A DNA stretch of 64,000 nt from Chrysoperla carnea. Taxonomy: Eukaryota; Arthropoda; Insecta; Neuroptera; Chrysopidae. Under the pieces are notes generated by a model. That model was not told the origin of the DNA. It was given only the letters and a program-made list of their open reading frames with translations, and searched no databases. This document shows, one piece after another, positions 38,366 to 49,465 of the stretch; within the stretch, counting starts at the first letter, position 1; every line of letters starts with the position of its first letter. A program made the position numbers and the translations under genes. Where the stretch lies: positions 8,626,001 through 8,690,000 of the forward strand of contig NC_058339.1 of NCBI RefSeq assembly GCF_905475395.1, in the 5' to 3' direction.

Positions 38366-39165
38366 GACTAAAATCGATCCAAATATTGCGATATCTCAGA
38401 AACTCTGCATCCAATCATTAAATTAACCTGATTTTTATACTTTTCGGATCAAAATTACCCCATCCACCGAGTTTCATTCATGCCCTTAAAAAAATTGCAA
38501 AAAATCGAAAATTTTTTTTTATCTCCAATTTCGATAAAACTCAGTATATAAGGTAATTTTGACCCAAAAAGTACAAAAATCGGGTGCATTTGTTGAATGG
38601 TCGAATAGTTTTTGAGATACGGACTAAAATCGGTCCAAATATTGCGATATCTCAGAAACTCTGCATCCAATCATTAAATTAACCTGATTTTTATACTTTT
38701 TGGATCAAAATTACCCCATCCGCCGAGTTTCATCAAATTCTGAACCCAAAATTTTTTTTCCGATTTTCTCGATTTTTTCAAAGGGTACCCCTTAAAAAAA
38801 TTGCAAAAAATCGAAAAATTTTTTTTATCTCCAATTTCGATAAAACTCAGTATATAAGGTAATTTTGACCCAAAAAGTACAAAAATGGGGTGCATTTGTT
38901 GAATGGTCGAATAGTTTTTCATATACGGACTAAAATCGATCCAAATATTGCGATATCTCAGAAACTCTGCATCCAATCATTAAATTAACCTGATTTTTAT
39001 ACTTTTTGGGTCAAAATTACCCCATCCACCGAGTTTTATCAAATTCCAAAAGAAAATTTTTTTTTGCGTTTTTCTCGATTTTTTCAAAGGGATAATTTAG
39101 ATAAAACTCAGTGTATAAGGTAATTTTGAGCCAAAAAATACAAAAATTTCTACCTTCATTGGTTT
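38366..39165. repeat. Satellite-like tandem array whose unit is a hairpin
   Basis: Units start at 38366, 38632 and 38928 with GACTAAAATCG(A/G)TCCAAATA, giving lengths of 266 and 296 bp and a partial third. Within each unit a block with GATTTTTATACTTTTTGGAT, then CAAAATTACC, is repeated in inverted form as GGTAATTTTGACCCAAAAAG then TACAAAAAT. The symmetry covers about 85 bases on each side. The short minus-strand frames (MDAEFLRYRNIW...) arise only because the repeat is open in that frame and are not credible genes. Confidence 0.8.
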
Positions 39166-40815
39166 TGCCCTCAACTCTTGCCGTTTTGAACTTTTAGTAT
39201 ATAGCTTCAAATACTTCGTACAACGATTAGATAAAAAACCCTTAGATAAATAAAAAACCCTTAGAGAAATAATATAGGGAGACCTTTCTATTAAATAATG
39301 TGTGAGAGAGAGACGTTTGGTCCCAGAACTGTAAAAAAAGCTGTCCCATGCAATGAAATAATATAAATGGGATTCTTACGTCTGTTCTTTTATTTATAAA
39401 TCAAATCTAAATGGTTTGTTTTATTCAATAAACTCAAATCTTTATACGTACTCATATTTCTTTGTTTTTCTTTTTAAGTATTACAGAATTTTCGTACACA
39501 CATGGCATATACTAAAAAAATTACAATAATAATTAACATAGTTTATAATAATAATAATAATATTGTTTATAATAATTAATAGTTTTTTTTTAGTTTTTAT
39601 TTCTCTGATGGTTATTTTCTCTCATCATTTATAATCATCAACCTTGCGCACACGCACAATTTTTAGACACACAAAAACAACATTCGAAATCACTACTATA
39701 CGCACACACTCAAGTTTTTTGAAGTAAAAAAAAACGTTTTTTCTATATTCTCTTTTATTTTTTTTTAAATTAAATTTCTTTTGATTGCTGCACATGTGTT
39801 TGGCGAAAATGTTTGGATACATGTTGAGTGTAAATAATCTTGATGATGTTTTCCATTAGCACAATCTCGTTATCGATGGCTCTGTACACATACCATACTT
39901 TTAAAATTAATTACAGAATACATATATTAATTCTCTCATCCACAATTCAAAATTTATTTAAAAATCTTCGTCTGCACATTCACATAAATATAATCATTAC
40001 AACATCTCACCTTCATTCTTTGATTAAAACGTAAAGCAATTCTTTTTGGATATATTCTTATCAGCATCGTACACAGAAATCAAAATAAGTATGTAATTTA
40101 GTCATCGTGTTATCTTCTTTTTGGATGGTGATTATTCCCTTACGACTAGTCTGAGGTTATTCATAAAATGCATCATGTAAATTTTGTCAATTTGGATCCC
40201 TCCGCCCATTTATGTGACGCAGCGTGGCCCTAACTCCCCTAACAAAAATAATGTTACTATTGTCAAATATCTCTCTTTCCTATAATAATCTATAATTTTA
40301 GGAAAACCCACAAGATAAAATTTTGAACAAAGTTGGAAATAATACTTCTCCCCTACATATCCATTTACAAACTTTGAAATAAATTTTTGCACCGTTTGCA
40401 AAATAAACTAGTTGTTCTTAAAGGATTAATGTATAATTTTCCTTTTTCTGGATTGCCAAAAAAACTAGAATATGTTGAACAAATTAGTTGAAAAATGTTA
40501 TTCCAATTATAATGAAATTAATTACACTTGGAAATTACACAATAAGCACTTTTAGTACAATTAATAAGCCGGGATGCATAGGAAAAGTTGGAAAACAGCA
40601 TCGATTTTTATGAAATAATGTGTTTATAGGACCTCAAAGAACATTCAGCCAACTTAACATTGTCATAAGGAGGCACAGGGCCCCAGCGGGTGGCTTATTT
40701 AACACAAATTTTTTTTTAAATGATTATTTTGGCCTAAAATCTAGTAGGTATTTTTGGTCGCTGGATACGAATCCGATGTCAGTTTACACGAATTTTGACA
40801 TTTATTCCAAAAATT

Positions 40816-40996
40816 GTGCCATTTTTGGCCAAGAATTTCAATTTTTTGGCACAAAAACGGCAAACTAAGTATTTATCGTCCAAACTGTTCTCTATCATAA
40901 AATCCGTGTAATCAGACATCAAAGTTTGGAAGACAAAAACTTTATTTGCCGTTTTTGTGCCAAAGAAGTTAATTCTTGACCATAAATGGCACGGTT
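40816..40996. repeat. Fold-back repeat with about 50-base arms
   Basis: The arm with TTTTTTGGCACAAAAACGGC, then AAAC (40816-40867) is mirrored by TTTGCCGTTTTTGTGCCAAA near 40948-40968 and onward to 40996. The loop is about 75 bases. A further inverted pair, AAGTATTTATCGTCCAAACT near 40867 and its complement near 41062-41081, lies around it. Confidence 0.6.
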
Positions 40997-43397
40997 TTCG
41001 CAATACGTGAAAGAATCCATTAATCTGACATCAGATTAGTAATCAATGATAAATTCCTCCTAGTTTGGACGATAAATACTTAGTTTTCCGTTTTGTGTCT
41101 TCGTATTCTTATTACTTTGTGTTTGATATGAACTTCTCTATCTTTTTCTAACAACTTGTGTAGTTCTTTATCTTACTGTTATTATTTTCTTTAAAAACTA
41201 ACACTTTTGTTGTTTAAATTTAAAACCATTAACGGAGAAGGTTCTCCTTAACTCTACCCTCCATAATTAGATCCAAAAGTTGAAACCCTTTGCTCTGCGA
41301 ATGCTGTAGTTTTTCAAAACCACAATTATACTGTCTCGCAATTAAAAAAAAGGCCAAAACTTTTCCTCAAAAAAGCACAAAGTAAAGCTTAATATAAAAT
41401 AAAATAAAAACATAATTAAATTGGAAAAAAAAGCATTGTTTAAAAAAAAAACATTTAATAATTTCACAAACATTCTTACATTTGATTGATCATTGATGAT
41501 GTATTCTCATCGATAGATCCACAGACCACGCTTTTAAAATATCAATTATCATTCATACCTACCCGACTACTTATTCACCACACACATAATCGTAAATCAA
41601 AAATAATAACATTTACAAATTCTGTACAAAAAGGCCGTACCGTACCGTTTAATATTGTTTTTAAAAAAATATCTTACTTTTTTAAAATTTTTATTTTGCA
41701 ATTTTTAAGTTGTATATATACGGCAACCAATAACGAATGTCATCAATTTAAAATACGCTCCTATGCACAAATCAAAAGACTCCATAGAAAAAAAGCGTCC
41801 TAACGGGCAAATATTTAAAAAAAAAATAAATGGTACTCACTTGCTATGAGAATTATTAACATTAACGAAGATTCGGAGAAGATTCTTATATCAAATATAT
41901 GGAGGGTAGAGATAAGAATCCCTGATAAAAAAAGGCAGATTCATGAACCGTAAACGGATTCAAAATAAATAAACATATTCTTCCTTAAAATAATTCAGGG
42001 ATTCACTTCTTAAATGCCTTCTTCAGAAGAAAAGAAACTATTTTGCCAACATTTTATAGAAATTGTCACCATTTAGAAGAAATAGCATTTGGAATAACAT
42101 GGTGAATCCGAAATTTACGATTCATGAATCCGACTTTTTTTATCAGGAGAGGACCGTAAAAGTATCTGAAAACATCCAAATAACAGTTCCAAAATTGACT
42201 AGAATGGTGATTGTGTAGCAAAAGGTGTTTGTTGTGAACTTCTCTATCCTTCTCTAACAACTTGAGCAGCACCATCCTTATTTGCTGGTTTTCAATGGAG
42301 ACTTTTTATATACAGAGATGGTTCTCCTTATCTCTGCGATGGATCCCTTAATTTACACTCGGTAGATTATCTGTGTTTATTCCGTCTTTTTATGATAAGA
42401 CTGCCAGTACAAGACTAAGTTTTGTTACTTCAAAAATCAGGATTTGATTAATGATATGATTTATCTCCAAAAAAAGCGAAAAAGTCATTGCTTGATGTGT
42501 TTTAAAGGATCTCATTAATCCATATTTAAAAAAAATACAGGCTAGACCTAAGATATCTTAAAGAGTGCTGGAGATCTACGTTTTCCTAACTTTTTCGACC
42601 TCCGATAGAAGGATATTAACGACGTAGGGATTTCATTTCAACAGTATCGTTGAAATTGTTTCAATACCGTATTGATGCCAATTTTAATCATTTCCCAACG
42701 AGAAATTTACATTCAAAATGTGCTGTTTTATAATGAGGAAAAAACAAAATTTAAGGCACTTCTGGTACTTCAAATTAAATGGGACAAGAGCAAAAAAATA
42801 AAAAAAAGGTGTATTAATTTTCAAATTAATAAACTCATGAAATTAGTAGCTTTTACTTAGAACCAAAATCAATTTAAACATCGGAAATTTCTTTATCATT
42901 CCAGGTAACTGCCATAAATTCACCGAAATTTTTTCAACTATTCGTAATATAGAGATTTGAATATGCAACCATCGAAAGTCTATTGATGCATAATATAACA
43001 GAAAATAAGGACGTCCTTTATGGAAATATTTCAGACAACAGAAAAATCTTACTTAAAACTTTTTAAGTCTTTCGTTTAAAAATGTGCTCATACACGAATA
43101 ACCAAGAGAACTACGAGCGTTCTCAGTGGGTTTTTCATAAATTCGGGAGTGTATGGGTTTAGTCTGTCTACAACCATCTGTGGTTTTCGGGCAGATAAAA
43201 GAGCGATATTCAATTGATTCTAGTTCGTAACAAAGAATAATAATATTTTAGCTTTAACTTCCAAAATTGTAAAGGGCGGTAATTTTCTGTTCAATAGTTA
43301 AAATCATGTAATAAATATTTTACTTGCTTATCGTTAAACAAAGAAAATTTTTTAAAGCTATGTTTCAGTAATTTACGATTAGAATAAAATTAACAAT

Positions 43398-43646
43398 TGA
43401 TAAATGGTAAGTAACCTGGTAATCTAAATTGGAATTATTCAAAAATGGGTCAGCTTCCTGTTTTAATTAGTACGAATTATTATCACCTGTTTGCGGATTT
43501 GCAACTCCCAGTTATCTGATAAATGGTAAGTACAAGTATTGTCACCTGGTAGTCTACATTGGAGCTTCTAAAAACGGTTCACCTTCCTGTTTTAATTAGT
43601 ACATATTATTATCGACAGTTGGTTGAGGTTCCCAATCCAGTTATCA
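43398..43646 (+). repeat. Two tandem TGATAA-family units
   Basis: Unit one, 43398-43516, and unit two, 43517-43646, each begin TGATAAATGGTAAGTA and end with CCAGTTATC or close to it. They are joined head to tail with nothing between. Both carry TTTTAATTAGTAC and the ATTATTATC words of the family. Confidence 0.75.
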
Positions 43647-43844
43647 ATCTTTATAAGGTATAGACTTATATTAATTCGTTGTTTAGAGATATTTTGACAA
43701 TAATACGCCATTCATAATAAACATAAAGGTCAATAATACATTTTCTCTGTCAATATTAGTTTTGCTTTTAGAGATACAGTATTTACGGTCCATAGTGTAC
43801 GGTTCACGTCGTTTGAATATATTTCGGGTCTTGTGTTAGCGGTC

Positions 43845-43934
43845 TATATATACAGCGTGTCCCCGGATCGAGGTAACTATATTTGTAAATTTACAAGTAT
43901 AGTTACCTCTATCCGAGGACACACTGTATATATA
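43845..43934. repeat. 90-bp near-perfect palindrome
   Basis: The two 45-base arms are reverse complements with about four mismatches and no spacer. The left arm contains GTGTCCCCGGATCGAGGTAA and the right arm TTACCTCTATCCGAGGACAC. A single arm occurs at 6006-6048. The ends are TA-rich. Confidence 0.8.
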
Positions 43935-44407
43935 ATAAGTTTTTGCACTATTTTCCAGTTTTAAATGAACCTTTTTTTCTTCGATGTAGTTTTCAGATTT
44001 GTGTATAGGAGAAGCGTAATTCAAAAAACAAACACTCAAAACACATATACACGTAACGACGCACGCGCATCACAATCAAAATATAAATTTTAATGTTTTT
44101 TTTATAATATTCTTTCATTTATTATTCTAATAAAAAATGAACCATTTTGTTTTTTTTGTGGTTTTTTTTTGTATTTAAAAAAGAATTAAAAAACAATAAT
44201 CAATTTAAAATTAATTATAGTTTTTTAATTATATTCAAAATGCAATTTAATTAATGATTAAGTAGAAATTAAATTAATAAATGATAACGATTTGATAATA
44301 TAAATGTTCGGTCGGGTTTTTTTTATTTTTTGTTTGTTTATAGTTTAGTGTGAGAGACGGAAGTGAAAGTAGTGTGAGGTGATTCTGCACTGCAATAATT
44401 ACAACTA

Positions 44408-47400
44408 CTAGTCTTGCATCTCTTCCGGTATTTCGTGTGGATTTAATATACCAGGAACAGACATCTGTAACCGTCGTTTTTCCTCTTGTGCTTGTAATAA
44501 TGCTTGTTCACGTTCGTCTAAGAATAAGTCTGAATCATCTTCGCCTGTGTATTCCTAATTAAAAACAAAAAATTATGTATGAATTTAAACTTTTGATACC
44601 CATGTTATTTGCTGATAATGTAACAATCTATGGGTCAACATGGCCGAATAAAAGACATTTCTTTCCGATGCTTCAAAATGCTATTAGTTCGAGATAAAAA
44701 AAAAGACGAAATATTCAACATACTCGTTTTTAAGTACAAAAATACGAGAATGCGAAAAAAAATCAAGGACATGTTCAGGTTTTCTAGGACCGCTAAATAC
44801 CCTCCATGTAAAGTGAAAAGAATGAATCGGTCGATCGTGGATAATAAAATAATATAAATACTTACTCTAATCTGTACTAAGAAATCTCTTAAATGTTCTT
44901 TAAATGCAGCTATATCTTGATTAAGGTTAAATAATCCTTGAACGGTGATTTTTATTTGATTATCAGTAAGATGTGGAAAAGCTGATCGTAGTAATGTAGC
45001 TACGAATTCCTAGAAATCAAAACCAAATATATTATTAGAAGTTAATCAAATACAGATTCAGTTTCAGTTCAGAATAAAATTAGTGATAAATGAATTTGTT
45101 TCTGAATTTTTTCCGAAATGAACACTCTACTGTATTTGTTAGAATTAAAAGGTTAATTTTGTTGGATTAATAAAATAATACATACCTGAATATATAATGT
45201 ATTATTCGGTACAGACCCCAATTGTACAACGATTCGTCCAGATTCAATTAATGAAAATATATACGCCAATATCGATGCATGTAACGATAATGATGCTGTA
45301 TGTGATGTATCTGTTACAACACTAAAAACATGCTGTAAAATATCTGTTAAATATGTCTGATAAAACGATTGGGCAGCTTGTTCATGTTGGGCAACATTCT
45401 GTAACAACTTTAATAATATTTGTAGTCCTGTATCAGCAACATTACGCATCGTATGTTTAAATGCCCATATAATACTATCCAAAACTAATTTAAATTGTGC
45501 TGGTGGTATACTTAAAAATGCTGGAAAACATAAATTATTTACACTTTGTAACAGTAAAAAGAAGTTTGTTCGATGTTCTGGATACTCTTCGAAATCTTTG
45601 TTAATCATATCCAATGTACACTCAAACACAGCATCAAAGATTTTTGGAACTTCGGATGTTATATGTCCATCGAGTTTATCAACAATCGATGCCATTGTAC
45701 TTAAAACTTCTGGTTCACGTGCTGATGGTACATTTGTACGTTGATAATCTAATAGAACGGCATCCAACAACGGTGGAATAAAACTTTGTAGTACCATTTG
45801 ATGATCATGTGATTTTGATATCCAATCAGCGATTAATTTCAATGTTTCCTTTTTTACCACACGCATACTTTTTATTAAAGGTTGTTTTGTAACAGCTTCA
45901 CCATTTAATGCAATCGCTACCGATATATTTTCAGACATAACTTTGTAAACATTTAACATATCCAAATAAATTCGAGACAATTGAACAACATACGAATGTC
46001 CTAACGCTTTACAAGCACGTACGTTTGTCTTTAAAATACTTGCTAATTGTTTAACAGCATCGGGGTCTTTTAAAACATCAACATTTTGACTTGCTTGTGA
46101 GATCACATCATCCCAGACTTGATTTGGAAGCATCATATATTTATCAATTAACGCCTCTTGTTGAGTTTGATCAACTTGAGCGCTTATCATATACCCAACA
46201 GCTTCGTAGAAGGTATGCACTTGTTGTGATTGTAAATCACATATGATCGAACTAATCGAACATAGTATTTCCTCAATAAATGGACAAGCTTCTCCTGCTT
46301 GAATTGTAACAAAATGTCGTCGACATTTTAATGCAATTTTAATAAATGTATCGCAAGCCATATCTTGTACACCATCATGAGTTTCATGCATAAATTCAAA
46401 TAATTTATTAACAACAGTTTTTAAGAATTTCCAATGGGCTTTCAAAAAACGTGGATATTGTCCTACAACATACATAATATTCGATGCGATTATCGCTTTA
46501 TTATCTTTCCCTTTTTTCTGTTCACATAATCCAAGTAAATCTTTTATCACAGTTACTAAAAAACGTTTTTCATCTTCTTCGTGCATTGCACCCGATATAC
46601 TACCAATAGCCCAACAAAGTGTGTTTAAATTCTTCCATGACCATTCGGTACCAATCACTTGATTTTGTAATTTTTCGGTCATAACACGTTCAGTGTCCGC
46701 ATAATCTAAATGTGTTAGATATACCAATGTTTCACGCATATTTTTATATAAATTTATCGAATCCGTATCTTTCATAAATTCACGAACAACTTCTCCATTA
46801 TCATTTTCAACGACAAGAACTTCTTCAGGTTTAGCCATACGTGAAATCATAATATAACGTACTTTACCCAGAACGTCATGGTATAAAACACGACGTGTGG
46901 CACTTGAACCACCTAAAAACATGCCAACGGCTGGAAAAGGATCTTCTTGATAGAGTTCCGCAGCTAGTGCATTCCAATACTCCAAACATATTTTAAATAT
47001 TTCGATATCATCAACTTCCGATATAAGAACCAGATAATGTAATGCATTTGCTAATGCTTGGGTATGTTGTTCAGCGAGTGCACCATGTTCTTTTAAGAAA
47101 GTACACAAAAAGATTGCTAAATTTTGTATAAAATTTTGTTCTTGATCTTGTCCTTGCGCGTATGCTTGACGTAAATCCGCTTGTAACGGTAGCATAGCTT
47201 CTAATTGAGACATTGTTTGTAAGAACAATTGACGAAACTTATCATCATAATTACCAACAGTAACGGCAGCAATTTCTGTTAAACATTTTAGTGTAACATT
47301 ACGAAATAGAGGCACAGGTAAAAATTTGAATACCAATGTATCAATTAATTTTGTCTCAAATATATAACCTAATGGTATCCAATTTAAAAATAATAAAAAT

Positions 47401-48068
47401 GTATCTAATGTGGCTGCAACCAATGGGGCATTTTGTGAATTCTCTAACACATACAGGCACAATTGAAAAATTTCCGAAAACTGTTTACACATTGTATCTT
47501 TTAAATATTTTGCTTTTGCTTGAGTGATTTGACCAGATGAATAATCAAATACTTCTTCGCTCAATAATTTCAATATAATCATATTATTCTGACAAAGTGA
47601 TTCATTTGTTTTACTTGCTCCGACAATATCTGATGTAAATGTTTCCCAATTTTTAGGCCATTCACGTTTTAATATCTGAACTAATATTATATTCATTTTA
47701 TTTAAATATGTTTTATTTTGTTCCAATAGTATTGGATCCGAACTGGTTTTAATAATTAGTCCAACAATATACTTTTTAATACCTTCACATTGATTCCGTG
47801 GTAACACTTTCCAACGTGTTTTAATCACTTGTTCCAATATTTGTAATGCGTAGTATTTTGTTTGTTGATTTGTTGAATATTCTAAGATTGTATCTACTCG
47901 TGTCCATGCATCTGGATGTTCTTTTAATGTTGTTAACACTTCTTGAGCCACACGTTGAGTTTCACCCACTCCCGTGTACATACTGAGCACAACATTATCG
48001 AGTAATGCTATATCTAACTTCTTATTAAAATCTAGAAGACCGGCTGCTTGTTCAGCAAACGTAGCCAT
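44408..48068 (-). CDS. Xpo1: Exportin-1 (CRM1), nuclear export receptor
   Basis: A karyopherin-beta that, with Ran-GTP, carries proteins bearing leucine-rich export signals out of the nucleus. Exons on the minus strand are 48068-45186, 45009-44866 and 44554-44408, joined in phase 0, giving 1057 residues against 1071 in human and about 1063 in Drosophila. The N-terminal CRIME/importin-beta region is clear (AQEVLTTLKEHPDAWTRVDT). The acidic loop (VENDNGEVVREFMKDTDSIN) and the export-signal groove (GVQDMACDTFIKIALKCRRH) follow. The Cys in MACDTF is the residue leptomycin B attacks in sensitive species. The C-terminus ends SVPGILNPHEIPEEMQD, nearly as in human. An upstream in-frame Met at 48080 would add four residues; MATFAEQ is the likelier start by family comparison. 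A frame this conserved over 961 uninterrupted codons leaves little doubt. Confidence 0.97.
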
Positions 48069-48420
48069 AATTGTACGCACAGAAAATACGTTTTAATTAA
48101 ACTCTTGCGATAATTAAAACAATATTTTCATTCCCACCTATAAAAACATAAATTAAAACAATTAATTTTAATGGAAATTAAAATTAATTTCTAATGCGGT
48201 AATTTTGAGACAAGCTGTATACATGAGAATAAGATGGAATGCTTTTTCTATGTATGTAGACAAAAATTTGTGTAGGTTTAATTTCTACATAGAACTGTTG
48301 TTTACAATGCGGATTAAGCTCACGAAACGATTCACGTAATCGACGGTCTGCAAGATCGTAGGTAATATTCTCAAAGTTTGTATACTGATACCTAAACATT
48401 CCACAGCCATTTACCTTTCA

Positions 48421-48590
48421 ATAGACCTTTTCATCATGTCATATGCGCAAGTGCAGAATTTATTTTTTCGTACTGACAGCAATAAATAGGACTAAGATAG
48501 AAGATATTTGTTATGCATTTTATCACATTGATTATAAATCATTTAGTACGAAACAAATGTGAATCGTGATTTTAAAATGAAAAACCCTAT
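48421..48590. repeat. MITE with AATAGGCCTTTTCAT-like ends, copy 1
   Basis: ATAGACCTTTTCAT at 48421-48434 and ATGAAAAACCCTAT at 48577-48590 are imperfect inverted ends. Inside, TTTTTTCGTACTGAC is mirrored by TAGTACGAAACAAA. Related copies are at 49026-49135 and 58269-58462. Confidence 0.55.
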
Positions 48591-48944
48591 TTCATTCTTT
48601 CTTAGCTTTTTATTTACTAAGTTTTTACAGAGAATAATTCATTTTCATTGAATGTTGCATTTTGCATGAATACTTTAACCAAAGTAAACAAGCTTTGGTT
48701 TGTAAAATGCATATTTATCTTTTAGATTGAAAACTAACAGAAAAACTCTAATTTTAAAATTTCTATTTAAGTAAAAAAGTTACAGTTTAAGTTTTATTAA
48801 AAAATGTTTTTTTTCTTACTTTTTTTTCGCTTATCTTGACACCCTGAAATCGTAATCTTGCTTCTATGTATTCTACAACAAATCAAATTATTATTATTAT
48901 TAAAAGTCATTTTATAATATTATAGCTATAGAAGTTCCATAACT

Positions 48945-49465
48945 GGCCTATATGCAATCTCGTTAAGTATCTAGTATTGTCCCCTGGTTTGCAAGGTACT
49001 AATTAACAAATTGTGGGATAACGAAATAAACCTTTTCATTTCAATTACGATTCATTATTATTTCGGGCAGCCAGTTAAGTAAGTTGGACAAAGACAAAAC
49101 AAAAGGTAATCAATTTTTAAAATGAAAAGGCCTATATATATATAAATACAGTCAATTTCATTAAGTATGTACCTTCTTAATTGCCTCCTGGTTTGCAAGG
49201 TATTAAATTGTGGGGACACAGAGTGATTTTGTGAGCTTCTATGTGTATACCAGTATTCTTTGTTAGTACTTAGTCCGTTCCCTGTATCCATGATTATTAT
49301 TCAATTATATATCAAAACTAACTAGATAATTACAGTCAATCTGGTTAAGAAGTATCTACAATTGCCTGCTTTTATTTAGGGTAATAATAAATTGTGGAGG
49401 CACGAAAAGTGGTCTTGCGAGCTTCAATGTGTATATCTGTATTCTTTGGTAATACCCTCAAATTG
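48945..49465. repeat. Three diverged direct repeats
   Basis: Segments at about 48945-49015, 49150-49275 and 49333-49465 share, in order, a CAATCTCGTTAAG or CAGTCAATTTCATTAAG opening, ATTGCCTCCTGGTTTGCAAG or similar, AAATTGTGGGG, GTGAGCTTCTATGTGTAT and CAGTATTCTTTG. An inserted MITE (49026-49135) separates the first two. Confidence 0.55.
49026..49135. repeat. MITE with AATAGGCCTTTTCAT-like ends, copy 2
   Basis: AATAAACCTTTTCATT at about 49026 is mirrored by AATGAAAAGGCCTAT ending at 49135. The element is about 110 bp. Confidence 0.55.

Larger units (their letters stand above)
37923..44407. other. Intergenic region between prune and exportin-1; no gene seen
   Basis: This 6.5 kb has no frame with recognisable protein similarity. 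It holds the hairpin satellite at 38366-39165, the fold-back at 40816-40996, tandem TGATAA-family units at 43398-43646 and a palindrome at 43845-43934. Around 41110-41270 and 42230-42350 two diverged copies share ACTTCTCTATC(T/C)TT and GGTTCTCCTTA words. The rest is AT-rich. Confidence 0.55.

Noticed and set aside
38455-38976. Two minus-strand frames with nearly the same protein (MDAEFLRYRNIW...)
   Set aside because: They are the same stretch of a non-coding hairpin satellite read in one frame. There is no domain, no splice context, and the similarity follows from the DNA repeat.
43836-44039. Minus-strand frame with CKFTNIV and RGNYTC words, resembling an immunoglobulin domain end
   Set aside because: Half of it is the translation of the 90-bp palindrome and the rest is AT-rich. 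No flanking exon continues it.
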